Shown here piece by piece: positions 26,901 through 33,849 of a stretch of 49,883 nucleotides of DNA (position 1 is its first letter; each line of letters opens with the position of its first letter). The DNA is taken from positions 1-49,883 of the forward strand of contig CAWBPA010000010.1 of NCBI GenBank assembly GCA_963790545.1, written 5' to 3'. Under the pieces are notes generated by a model. That model worked only from the letters and a program-made list of their open reading frames with translations, did not search any database and had not been told where the DNA came from. Both the position numbers and the translations under genes were made by a program. The stretch comes from DATBJG01 sp963790545. GTDB taxonomy: Bacteria > Acidobacteriota > Vicinamibacteria > Vicinamibacterales > JAMQPK01.

Positions 26901-26987
26901 CTGAAGTCTCAAGTCTGAAGTCAAGTCTGAAGGCTCAAATCTGGACCTCCTCCGTACTCTGAGACTTCAGCCTTCGAGACTTCAGCA
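26890..26987. repeat. Short-unit hairpin repeat, family B copy 3
   Basis: AAGTCTCAAGTCTGAAGTCT units on the left and CTGAGACTTCAGCC then TTCGAGACTTCAGC on the right form a long imperfect hairpin. The left arm is translated as SLKSEVSSLKS at the end of the permease frame. Sequence words differ from copies 1 and 2, but the design is the same. Confidence 0.6.
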
Positions 26988-27052
26988 CTTTCGTTCCCGT
27001 GCTAACATGAAGGTTTTGAGGCCGCGACAAAATTCGCGGCTGGGGGGCGACC

Positions 27053-27083
27053 CCAAAGCCCAAAGCCTAAAGCCCAAAGCCTG
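27053..27083. repeat. Heptamer tandem directly before uvrA
   Basis: Four 7-base units, AAAGCCC/AAAGCCT, alternate and end two bases before the ATG of uvrA at 27086. They occupy the place of the ribosome-binding site, and no AGGAGG-like sequence is present there. Confidence 0.65.
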
Positions 27084-27085
27084 AA

Positions 27086-30001
27086 ATGAGTCACGACTGG
27101 ATTGCGGTGCGCGGCGCGCGGGTGCACAACCTCAAGAACATCGACGTCGATATCCCCCGCGAAAAGCTTGTCGTCATCACAGGATTGTCCGGTTCGGGCA
27201 AGTCGTCGCTGGCGTTCGACACCATTTACGCGGAGGGTCAGCGGCGATACGTCGAGTCACTGTCGGCGTACGCCCGGCAATTCCTCGAGCAGATGGAGAA
27301 GCCGGACGTCGATCTGATTGACGGCCTCTCACCGGCCATTTCCATCGAACAAAAGACGACAGCGGCAAATCCACGATCGACGGTTGGCACCGTCACCGAG
27401 ATTTACGACTACCTCCGGCTTCTCTTTGCCAATATCGGGATACCGCATTGTCATCAGTGCGGACGTGAGATTACCTCGCAGTCGCTCGAGCGGATCATCG
27501 ACATGGTGATGACGTATCCGCAGGACGAGCGCATCAACGTGCTGGCCCCGATCGTCAGGGGCCGGAAAGGGGAGTTCAAGAAGGAGCTGCAGGCCCTGCG
27601 AACGCGCGGGTTCACCAAGGCCCGCATCGACGGGCAGTTCCGATCGCTCGATGAAGACATCCGGCTCGATCGGCGCCGCAATCATTCGATCGATGTGGTT
27701 GTCGATCGACTGTTGGTGAAATCTGGCATCGAGCGACGTCTCACCGAATCGGTCGAGACCGCCCTCGGCCTCGCATCCGACATTGTCGTCATCAACGGGC
27801 TCGAGACCGGCGATCGTCTTTACTCGCGACGCCTGGCCTGCATCGAATGCGGCATCAGCATGCCTGAGATGACGCCCAGGGCCTTTTCGTTCAATTCGCC
27901 GCACGGGGCGTGCCCCGAGTGTCAGGGGCTCGGTGCCGGTGTACGATTTCGATCCGCAACGGCTCGTCCCCGACGAGTCCAAGTCGTTGCTGGATGGGGC
28001 GATCGTGCCGTGGGCGCGAGGGGACAAGCGGCTGGTGCGCGAAGCGTTGCACTCGCTCGCCAGGACGTTCGACGTCAACCTGAACGCGGCCTGGTCGTCA
28101 CTCTCGCGCAAGATCCGCGAACTGCTGTTATACGGCCCACGCGAGGGGGACGCGGATCGGCGCGGATCCACACGGAGCCGGCAGCCGCGATCTGATTCCG
28201 AGCCTGGCACGATGTCGTCAAGCCCGTCCGTTCGATCGAGAAAGGCGGATCCGTTCGGGCGCGGTTTCGAGGGCATCATCCCAAACCTGCGGCGTCGTTT
28301 CGAGGAGGGGACCTGGACCGAGCAAGAGGAGTTGGATCCCTATCGGGCGCTGCGCCCGTGCAGTGCGTGTCGCGGTGAGCGCCTGAAGCCGCAAAGCCGC
28401 TCAGTCCGAGTCAAGGGACGGACGATTGCCCAATATGTCGACCTTCCCATCTCGGAAGCACTCACCGTCTTTCAAGGGTTGCCGCTCACCGAACGGGAAA
28501 CGCTGATAGCCGGGCGGGTTCGGAAGGAGATCCAGGAGCGCCTCCAGTTCCTGCACGATGTGGGCGTCGGGTATCTGACGTTGGGCCGCGGCGCCGTGAC
28601 GCTATCCGGCGGTGAGGGACAGCGAATCCGGCTCGCAACCCAAATCGGCGCCAACCTCACCGGTGTCCTGTATGTGCTCGACGAGCCGTCGATTGGTCTT
28701 CATCAGCGTGACAATCGCCGACTGCTCGGCACGCTCATGCGGCTGCGCGATCTCGGCAACACGATCATTGTCGTCGAGCACGATGAAGAAACGATTCGGA
28801 CGGCTGATTACCTGATTGACCTCGGTCCAGGAGCGGGTGAGCACGGTGGCCAGGTGATCTTTCAGGGCACACCAACCGAGTTGTTGGCTGACGGTGTCGG
28901 CTCGCTCACGGGACGGTACCTGAGAGGCGAGACCCGCATTGACATGCCGCACGGTCGGCGGCCTGCCACGACGTCGTTGAAAGGTGCCATCGTCATTCGC
29001 GGTGCGCGCGCCAACAACCTCAAGGGCATCGACGTGGCTATTCCGCTGGGGGTGCTCACTGCCGTCACTGGCGTCAGCGGCTCCGGCAAATCGACGTTGG
29101 TGAACGATATTCTCTACAAGGCGCTGGCGCGATCGCTCTATCGCGCTGGAGACGAGCCAGGAGCGCACGATCGAATTGAAGGCATCGATCTCGTGGACAA
29201 GGTCATCGAGATCGATCAGTCGCCAATCGGGCGTACGCCGCGCTCGAACCCGGCGACCTATACCGGGTTGTTCACGTTCATCCGCGAGTTGTTCGCCTGG
29301 CTTCCCGAGGCCAAGACCCGAGGCTTCAAGCCGGGTCGATTCTCCTTCAACGTCAAGGGTGGACGCTGCGAGACGTGTCAAGGGCGACGGCGTGATCGCG
29401 ATCGAAATGCACTTTCTCCCGAACGTCTACGTGACGTGCGAGCAGTGCAAGGGGCAACGCTACAACCGTGAAACGCTCGAAATCAGGTACCGGGGAAAGT
29501 CCATTGCCGAGGTCCTGGATCTCACGGTCGACCAGGCGCTGCCACTCCTCGAGAACGTGCCGCCTATCGCGCACCGTCTTCGCACGCTGCAGGATGTCGG
29601 CCTCGGGTACATCGAGCTGGGACAATCGGCCACGACGCTCAGTGGGGGAGAAGCCCAACGCGTCAAGCTTGCCAAGGAATTGTCGCGACGCGGGAACCGG
29701 CCGCACGCTTTACATCCTGGACGAGCCGACCACCGGGCTCCATTTCGAAGACACGCGAAAGCTGTTGGACGTGCTGAACAAGCTCGTCGACCAGGGCAAT
29801 ACGATTGTCGTCATCGAGCACAATCTGGACGTCATCAAGGCGGCCGATTACGTCATTGATTTGGGGCCAGAGGGGGGCACGGGCGGCGGGCACGTGGTGG
29901 CGAACGGGACGCCCGAAGAAGTCGCCGCTTTCGACGCCTCATTTACGGGCCAATTTCTCAAGTCGATGCTGTCAACATCGGCCCGACAGTCAAACAATTG
30001 A
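27086..30001 (+). CDS. uvrA: UvrABC excinuclease subunit A, three frameshifts and an internal repeat insertion
   Basis: About 971 residues; UvrA is the damage-sensing ATPase of nucleotide excision repair. I read VRGARVHNLKNIDVDIPREK, Walker A GLSGSGKSSLAFDTIYAEGQ, the UvrB-interaction region with CHQCG, the zinc motif CIECG...CPECQGLG, signature LSGGEGQRIRLA, LDEPSIGLHQRDN, the second Walker A GVSGSGKSTLV, CETCQG...CEQCKGQRYN, LSGGEAQRVKLAKEL and LDEPTTGLHFEDTRKLL. Extra G bases near 27933, in 29382-29384 and in 29692-29694 break the frame. Residues from about 28147 to 28245 (GDADRRGSTRSRQPRSDSEP) are a non-family insertion made of a short repeat. Confidence 0.95.
28147..28177. repeat. Short-unit repeat inside uvrA (GCGGATCGGCGCGGATC)
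   Basis: GACGCGGATCGGCGCGGATC is followed by CACACGG within the uvrA coding region, between the parts encoding ELLLYGPREG and DPFGRGFEGIIPNL, which are adjacent in UvrA proteins I know. The frame stays open through it. Similar CGCGGATC words are a frequent intergenic repeat type in environmental genomes. Confidence 0.5.
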
Positions 30002-30222
30002 CGCTGTGGTAGGATAGCCACAGTGAATCTGGGTAAAATCGTGGTCGTGCAACCACAAGGTCGCTCTCGACCTTTCATCGGACCGATTGTGGTTGAACTG
30101 TCAAAAGACCAGTCATATCAATAAGTTATCGCTTCGATACGCGCGCTCAGGCAGAGAGGCGGCATTCGCTTTGCTGGGGCAGATGCGTCTCGGGTTGTGT
30201 ACGCCTTCAACTAGAGAGGGTA
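30002..30222. other. Intergenic region between uvrA and lpxC
   Basis: It holds two small hairpins, TGTGG/CCACA (30005-30022) just after the uvrA stop and AAGGTCG/CGACCTT (30057-30074, four-base loop). Neither has a clear T-run. They are followed by the candidate lpxC promoter at 30093-30121 and an untranslated leader of about 95 bases with no gene. Confidence 0.4.
30093..30121 (+). promoter_or_regulatory. Candidate sigma-70-type promoter for lpxC
   Basis: TTGAAC (30093-30098) and TATCAA (30116-30121) are spaced by 17 bases, five and four matches to the -35 and -10 consensus. The predicted leader to ATG 30223 is about 95 bases. Confidence 0.45.
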
Positions 30223-31140
30223 ATGGAGACGCAAAGGACACTTCGCCGACCGGTTTCCTGCACGGGGATCGGTCTTCATTCGGGCAACAAAGTCTCGCTC
30301 TCGCTGAAGCCGGCACCGGCTGACTTTGGCATTCGTTTTCGGCGCAGCGACCTCGGCGGCCTCGAGATTCCCGCCACTGTCGACAATCTGGCCAGCATTC
30401 AGTATGCAACCGGTCTTGCCTGCGGCGAGGGATCGGTGGAGACCGTGGAGCACCTGCTGGCGGCGCTCGTCAGCCTGGGTGTCGACAATGTCGTTGTCGA
30501 ACTGAATCATCCCGAAGTGCCCATCATGGACGGCAGCGCCTCGCCGTTCGTGTATCTGATTCACGAGGCGGGCATCAAGACGCTTGCGGCGCCGCGCCGT
30601 TTTCTGAAAGTCGTGCGGCCGATCGCACTGTCGAGCGGCGACAAACGGATCGCGCTGTACCCGTCGGATCACTTCAAGGTCACGTACAGCATCAGCTTCG
30701 ATCACCCATTGCTGCGGCATCAGTCGCGGACGCTGGCCATTACCGAAGATTCGTTCGTCGAAGAAATTGCTTCCGCGCGCACATTCGGCTTCCTCAAGGA
30801 AGTCGAAATGCTGCGCCAGCACGGCCTGGCGCTCGGTGGCTCGCTCGACAACGCGATCGTGCTCGGAGAGACGAGCGTCCTCAACGCCCTCCGTTTCGAC
30901 GACGAGTTCGTCCGGCACAAGATCCTGGACGTGCTGGGCGACCTGGCGCTCGTCGGGTATCCCATCATCGGCCATCTGGTCGCCCACCGGGGCGGGCACG
31001 CACTGCACACCTCGTTTGCCGCAAGAATTCTCGAGGAGGCCGATGCGTGGCGGCTCGTGGAAGGTCAGATGGAGCCGGCCCTACCTGGAAGGCCCATCCT
31101 GGTGCCTGCCAAGAATCGCGTCGCCCTGAACAGCCAGTAG
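30223..31140 (+). CDS. lpxC: UDP-3-O-acyl-N-acetylglucosamine deacetylase
   Basis: An intact 305-residue LpxC, the committed zinc hydrolase of lipid A synthesis in the cytosol. The start ETQRTLRRPVSCTGIGLHSG is typical. The zinc ligands are His in VETVEHLLAALVSLGVDNV and the His and Asp of HKILDVLGDLALVG; the catalytic His is in HRGGHALHTSFA. MDGSASPFV and the S-A-R-T-F-G-F-L-K-E stretch complete the pattern. It proves a lipopolysaccharide-type outer membrane. No frame problem is seen in it, which contrasts with the genes on both sides. Confidence 0.97.
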   Translation: METQRTLRRPVSCTGIGLHSGNKVSLSLKPAPADFGIRFRRSDLGGLEIPATVDNLASIQYATGLACGEGSVETVEHLLAALVSLGVDNVVVELNHPEVPIMDGSASPFVYLIHEAGIKTLAAPRRFLKVVRPIALSSGDKRIALYPSDHFKVTYSISFDHPLLRHQSRTLAITEDSFVEEIASARTFGFLKEVEMLRQHGLALGGSLDNAIVLGETSVLNALRFDDEFVRHKILDVLGDLALVGYPIIGHLVAHRGGHALHTSFAARILEEADAWRLVEGQMEPALPGRPILVPAKNRVALNSQ

Positions 31141-31379
31141 CTGAACAGCCAGTACAATCAACGGGCGCGCCGTCCATTTTCCTTGTTCGCGATTGACGCT
31201 CACGGCGTTTAGATCAAGGGGCGCGTGTGCGCTCAAACCTCGCTTTAGCGGGCAGACAAAAGTCAACCTCCGGCCGGACAAAAGTCAGCCTCTGACAGGA
31301 TTTCTGTGGAGCTTGATCCGGCTGCCCGCTCGTTTTTAGGTCATTTGCAGTCGGAAACGGCCGGCGCGCCTTTTGCTCC
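31141..31379. other. Intergenic region leading into the EPS locus
   Basis: Its first bases (CTGAACAGCCAGTA) repeat the last codons of lpxC (CTGAACAGCCAGTAG), a 14-base direct duplication across the stop. The region then carries the 22-base-period direct repeat at 31255-31292. No other gene or RNA is recognised. Confidence 0.5.
31255..31292. promoter_or_regulatory. Direct repeat GACAAAAGTCANCCTC, two copies, candidate operator
   Basis: GACAAAAGTCAACCTC (31255-31270) and GACAAAAGTCAGCCTC (31277-31292) start 22 bases apart, two turns of DNA, so a protein could bind both on one face. A partial third copy (CTCTGACAGG) follows. It lies 88 bases upstream of the first helix-turn-helix gene. Confidence 0.5.
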
Positions 31380-31688
31380 ATGAATGGCGGAGCAGTCTTG
31401 GCAAAGAAACGAGCGGATAATCCCCGCAAGGGGATTCAAAATCTCCGATCGCACCCTGAGCCGTACGTCACAGTAGCGGAGCTGGCAAACTACTGGCTGG
31501 TGAGCAGTAAGTTGATTTACAGACACGTCGAACGTGGCGCACTCAAGGCGGTCAGACTGGGTCCGCGTCTGCTCCGTATTAAGACCAAGGCAGCCATCGA
31601 ATTTGAAGCCCGAGCCAAACCAAGCCCTGGGAGGTCTGCGCGCCGACACCGGACGCAGACGAGAGTAGCGACGCCGCGACGACGCTGA
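31380..31688 (+). CDS. Helix-turn-helix (excisionase/HTH_17-like) DNA-binding protein 1
   Basis: A 102-residue basic protein. The HTH_17 core is YVTVAELANYWLVSSKLIYR, then HVERGALKAVRLGPRLLRIK, the usual winged-helix pattern of the excisionase/MerR-like family. It is followed by a strongly basic tail (RSARRHRTQTRVATPRRR). An in-frame TTG at 31398 (AKKRADNP), behind GGAG, is a likely alternative start. It is a clear paralog of the next gene and opens the EPS locus, so it is probably a local regulator rather than a phage excisionase; no integrase is nearby. Confidence 0.8.
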   Translation: MNGGAVLAKKRADNPRKGIQNLRSHPEPYVTVAELANYWLVSSKLIYRHVERGALKAVRLGPRLLRIKTKAAIEFEARAKPSPGRSARRHRTQTRVATPRRR

Positions 31689-31744
31689 TCGTCCTTCCTT
31701 TCGTTCCCACTTTTTTGTTGACCGCTGTTGTTCACGGTGTGCAT

Positions 31745-31757
31745 TTAAGGGACTTTC
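31745..31757. promoter_or_regulatory. Motif TTAAGGGNCTTTC, copy 1
   Basis: TTAAGGGACTTTC in the gap between the two helix-turn-helix genes. The same 13-mer with a different middle base occurs twice at 33554-33584, also in a long gap of the EPS locus. A looser relative (TTAGGAAACTCTTTCAA) lies at 31803-31819. Confidence 0.4.
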
Positions 31758-31870
31758 ACGTCCTGTAGGTTGCAACCGGCTGGACTTCTTTCTCGATCGG
31801 CCTTAGGAAACTCTTTCAACATCATGGTTCTGCCTTTCGAGATTCGGGGCGCATGCCCGAGAGGAAGCCC

Positions 31871-32173
31871 ATGCCGATTCGAGAACTGAACAGTCATCCT
31901 GAGCACTACGTCACGGTGGGAGAGCTTGCCGACTATTGGGCGGTGAGCCGGCAGCAGATTTACAAACAGATCGAATCAGGGGCGCTGGTGGCCTTGCGCC
32001 TCGGGCCTCGCCTTTACCGTGTGCCAACGACGGCCGCGATCGAGTTTGAGCGTGCTGTCGGCGTCAATCGCGGACGTGAGCGAGAACCAAAGCTCCACTT
32101 GACTTCTCGCCTCCCACGCAAGATCGGTCCGCAGCGAGTGCCGGTTCCCTTGTCGAGGGTGAAAACGCGGTGA
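31871..32173 (+). CDS. Helix-turn-helix (excisionase/HTH_17-like) DNA-binding protein 2
   Basis: About 100 residues. I chose ATG 31871 because GAGAGGAAG precedes it at good distance; ATG 31853 is in frame upstream. The core YVTVGELADYWAVSRQQIYK, then QIESGALVALRLGPRLYRVP, matches protein 1 closely (same LRSHPEPYVTV/LNSHPEHYVTV lead-in), so the two arose by duplication. Its TGA overlaps the GTG start of the ExeA-like gene (GTGA), which ties it to the EPS operon. DNA target unknown; the repeats at 31255-31292 and 31745 are candidates. Confidence 0.8.
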   Translation: MPIRELNSHPEHYVTVGELADYWAVSRQQIYKQIESGALVALRLGPRLYRVPTTAAIEFERAVGVNRGREREPKLHLTSRLPRKIGPQRVPVPLSRVKTR

Positions 32174-33501
32174 GCCCACTTCAGCTGCCACAGTCCGTTC
32201 TGAGCCCTCCTGCATCTGTCGGTACGCTCATCTACGAACCGTTTTATGGCCTCAAGGCAAAGCCCTTCAGCCTTTCATGCGACCCACGCTATCTCTACCG
32301 GAGCCCGGCGCACGCGACCGCGTTCGACGAGCTGCTGAGGGCAATTCGCCGCCGCGAAGGCTTGATCGTTTTGACGGGTGACATCGGGACTGGCAAGACC
32401 ACGTTGTGCCGCGCGGTCCTTGAAAAACTCGACCGCCAGACCTTCACGGCGTTCGTGCCCGACCCGTTCGTGTCGCGTGAAGATCTGCTGAAAATGTTGC
32501 TCATCGACTTTGGGGTGATGTCGGTGGACGATCTCCGAAGCGGTCGTCTGCAAGGTGTCTCACGTCCGGATCTCAGCTATCCGCTCTACGAGTTTCTCAA
32601 GTCGCTTCAACCCCTGCGTGCGCTCGCGGTGCTCATCATCGACGAAGCGCAGAACATCCCGCCTCCGCTTCTGGAAGAGATTCGCATCCTGTCGGACCTC
32701 GAAGATCGCGAAAAGCTGCTGCAGGTGGTCTTTGCTGGACAGCTCGAACTGCGCGCCAACTTGAAGCTGCCGAAAATGCGTCAGCTCGATCAGCGCGTGT
32801 CGGTCCGGTGCGATCTCGGGCCGCTCAGTTGCGAGTCTGTGGGCGAGTACATCCGACACCGCCTCCTGGTGGCGGGTCGTGTCTCGCATCCGCCCCTGTT
32901 CTCACGGGCCGCGGTCGACGAAATCTACAAGGCGTCGCGCGGCGTTCCGCGCGTGATCAACCTGATCTGCGACCGTGCGCTGCAGCGCGGGTACGACCAG
33001 CAGACGCCGCGCATCGGGCAGGATCTCGTCATACGTGCCGTCCTTGAGCTCGACCTTGGGACGCTCGTTCCTCCACCTTCGGAACTCGTGTCTCCAAATG
33101 CGCAACCGGCTATAGACCCTCCACGGCTTCCGCCTGTCAACACAGTCACTGTCGCCAAGGCCCCGCAATCGCCCGGGGAGGTTGATCTCCAGGCATTTCC
33201 GACTGAGTCTGAGCTTGACGCGTCTCGGCCTTTCACACGCAAGGAAGACAACCTCAGGGACCCCCGATCGGTCGTCGGCGACATCACGGCGCCAGAGTTC
33301 TATCGGAAGGCCGCAAGAGGGACTGGCTTAGACCTGAAGATGCGCGACCGAAACGAAGTTACGGAGTTGGACGCCGAACCAGAAAACCTCGGGCACGTGC
33401 TCTTGCGTCGCGCAGCGGGCGTCGTTGCGCTGCTGATGCTGGTTGTCGTGCTGGCGTGGGGCAGCTGGCAAGTATGGCTGGCTGCTCATGTCGTTCCGTG
33501 A
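32170..33501 (+). CDS. ExeA/GspA-like AAA ATPase with C-terminal membrane anchor
   Basis: A 443-residue protein from GTG 32170. The opening EPFYGLKAKPFSLSCDPRYL is the ExeA/GspA signature, followed by Walker A VLTGDIGTGKTTLCRA, Walker B LAVLIIDEAQNIPPPLLEEI and the DQRVSVRCDLGPL and RGVPRVINLICDRAL AAA elements. Residues about 290-400 are a Pro-rich linker. The C-terminus has one membrane helix (VVALLMLVVVLAWGSWQVWL). ATPases of this type are regular members of exosortase- and Wzx/Wzy-type EPS loci; their role is thought to be in assembly or export but is not settled. It is a paralog of the gene at 38143. Confidence 0.88.
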   Translation: MSPLQLPQSVLSPPASVGTLIYEPFYGLKAKPFSLSCDPRYLYRSPAHATAFDELLRAIRRREGLIVLTGDIGTGKTTLCRAVLEKLDRQTFTAFVPDPFVSREDLLKMLLIDFGVMSVDDLRSGRLQGVSRPDLSYPLYEFLKSLQPLRALAVLIIDEAQNIPPPLLEEIRILSDLEDREKLLQVVFAGQLELRANLKLPKMRQLDQRVSVRCDLGPLSCESVGEYIRHRLLVAGRVSHPPLFSRAAVDEIYKASRGVPRVINLICDRALQRGYDQQTPRIGQDLVIRAVLELDLGTLVPPPSELVSPNAQPAIDPPRLPPVNTVTVAKAPQSPGEVDLQAFPTESELDASRPFTRKEDNLRDPRSVVGDITAPEFYRKAARGTGLDLKMRDRNEVTELDAEPENLGHVLLRRAAGVVALLMLVVVLAWGSWQVWLAAHVVP

Positions 33502-33849
33502 CGCAGGGCCGTCGCCGTGATTCACGACGCACTCTTTTGTGCGCCAGAACGTGTTAAGGGTCTTTCGAAGGTTAAGGGCCTTTCAACTGATTTTGTCCAC
33601 CATCACCTTGATTGCCCGGACTCTTGCTCGTCTACTAGGTCCGTACTTCTCGGGTGCTTCTTCGCGCACAACCTTGCAGAGATGTGACTGAGAGGACGAA
33701 GTACTGTCCAAATTACGCGTGCCACGCTCGTAACCTTCGTCGCCAGGCTGCCGACGACTTCGCTCATGGGATTTGGTTCCTCACCGCTTGAGTCTCTAAC
33801 CGTTCGAGAGTTTGCGGATTGCGGAGAGCCATTTTTCGGATGCGTCCAA
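33502..33849. other. 348-base region before the CapD-type gene
   Basis: It holds the two TTAAGGGNCTTTC motifs and a following GATTTTGTCCACC, whose complement GGACAAAATC resembles the GACAAAAGTC repeats at 31255. If the downstream gene starts at ATG 33766 instead of 33850 the region is 264 bases. No gene or RNA is recognised. An internal promoter of the EPS locus could lie here. Confidence 0.45.
33554..33584. promoter_or_regulatory. Motif TTAAGGGNCTTTC, copies 2 and 3 in tandem
   Basis: TTAAGGGTCTTTC (33554-33566) and TTAAGGGCCTTTC (33572-33584) start 18 bases apart. Together with copy 1 this is three near-identical 13-mers confined to the two longest gaps at the start of the EPS locus. That suggests an operator or activator site for a locus-specific regulator. 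Confidence 0.5.

Noticed and set aside
29382..29384. Programmed ribosomal frameshifting as the cause of split genes
   Set aside because: The sites share no slippery heptamer or downstream structure, occur many times per gene, and hit unrelated families; base errors explain them better.
30057..30074. Intrinsic terminator after uvrA
   Set aside because: The 7-bp stem has no T-run and lies 55 bases past the stop; it is listed only as a small hairpin.
31380..32173. Phage or plasmid excisionases
   Set aside because: No integrase, attachment site or phage gene is near, and the second gene overlaps an EPS ATPase; local regulators are more likely.
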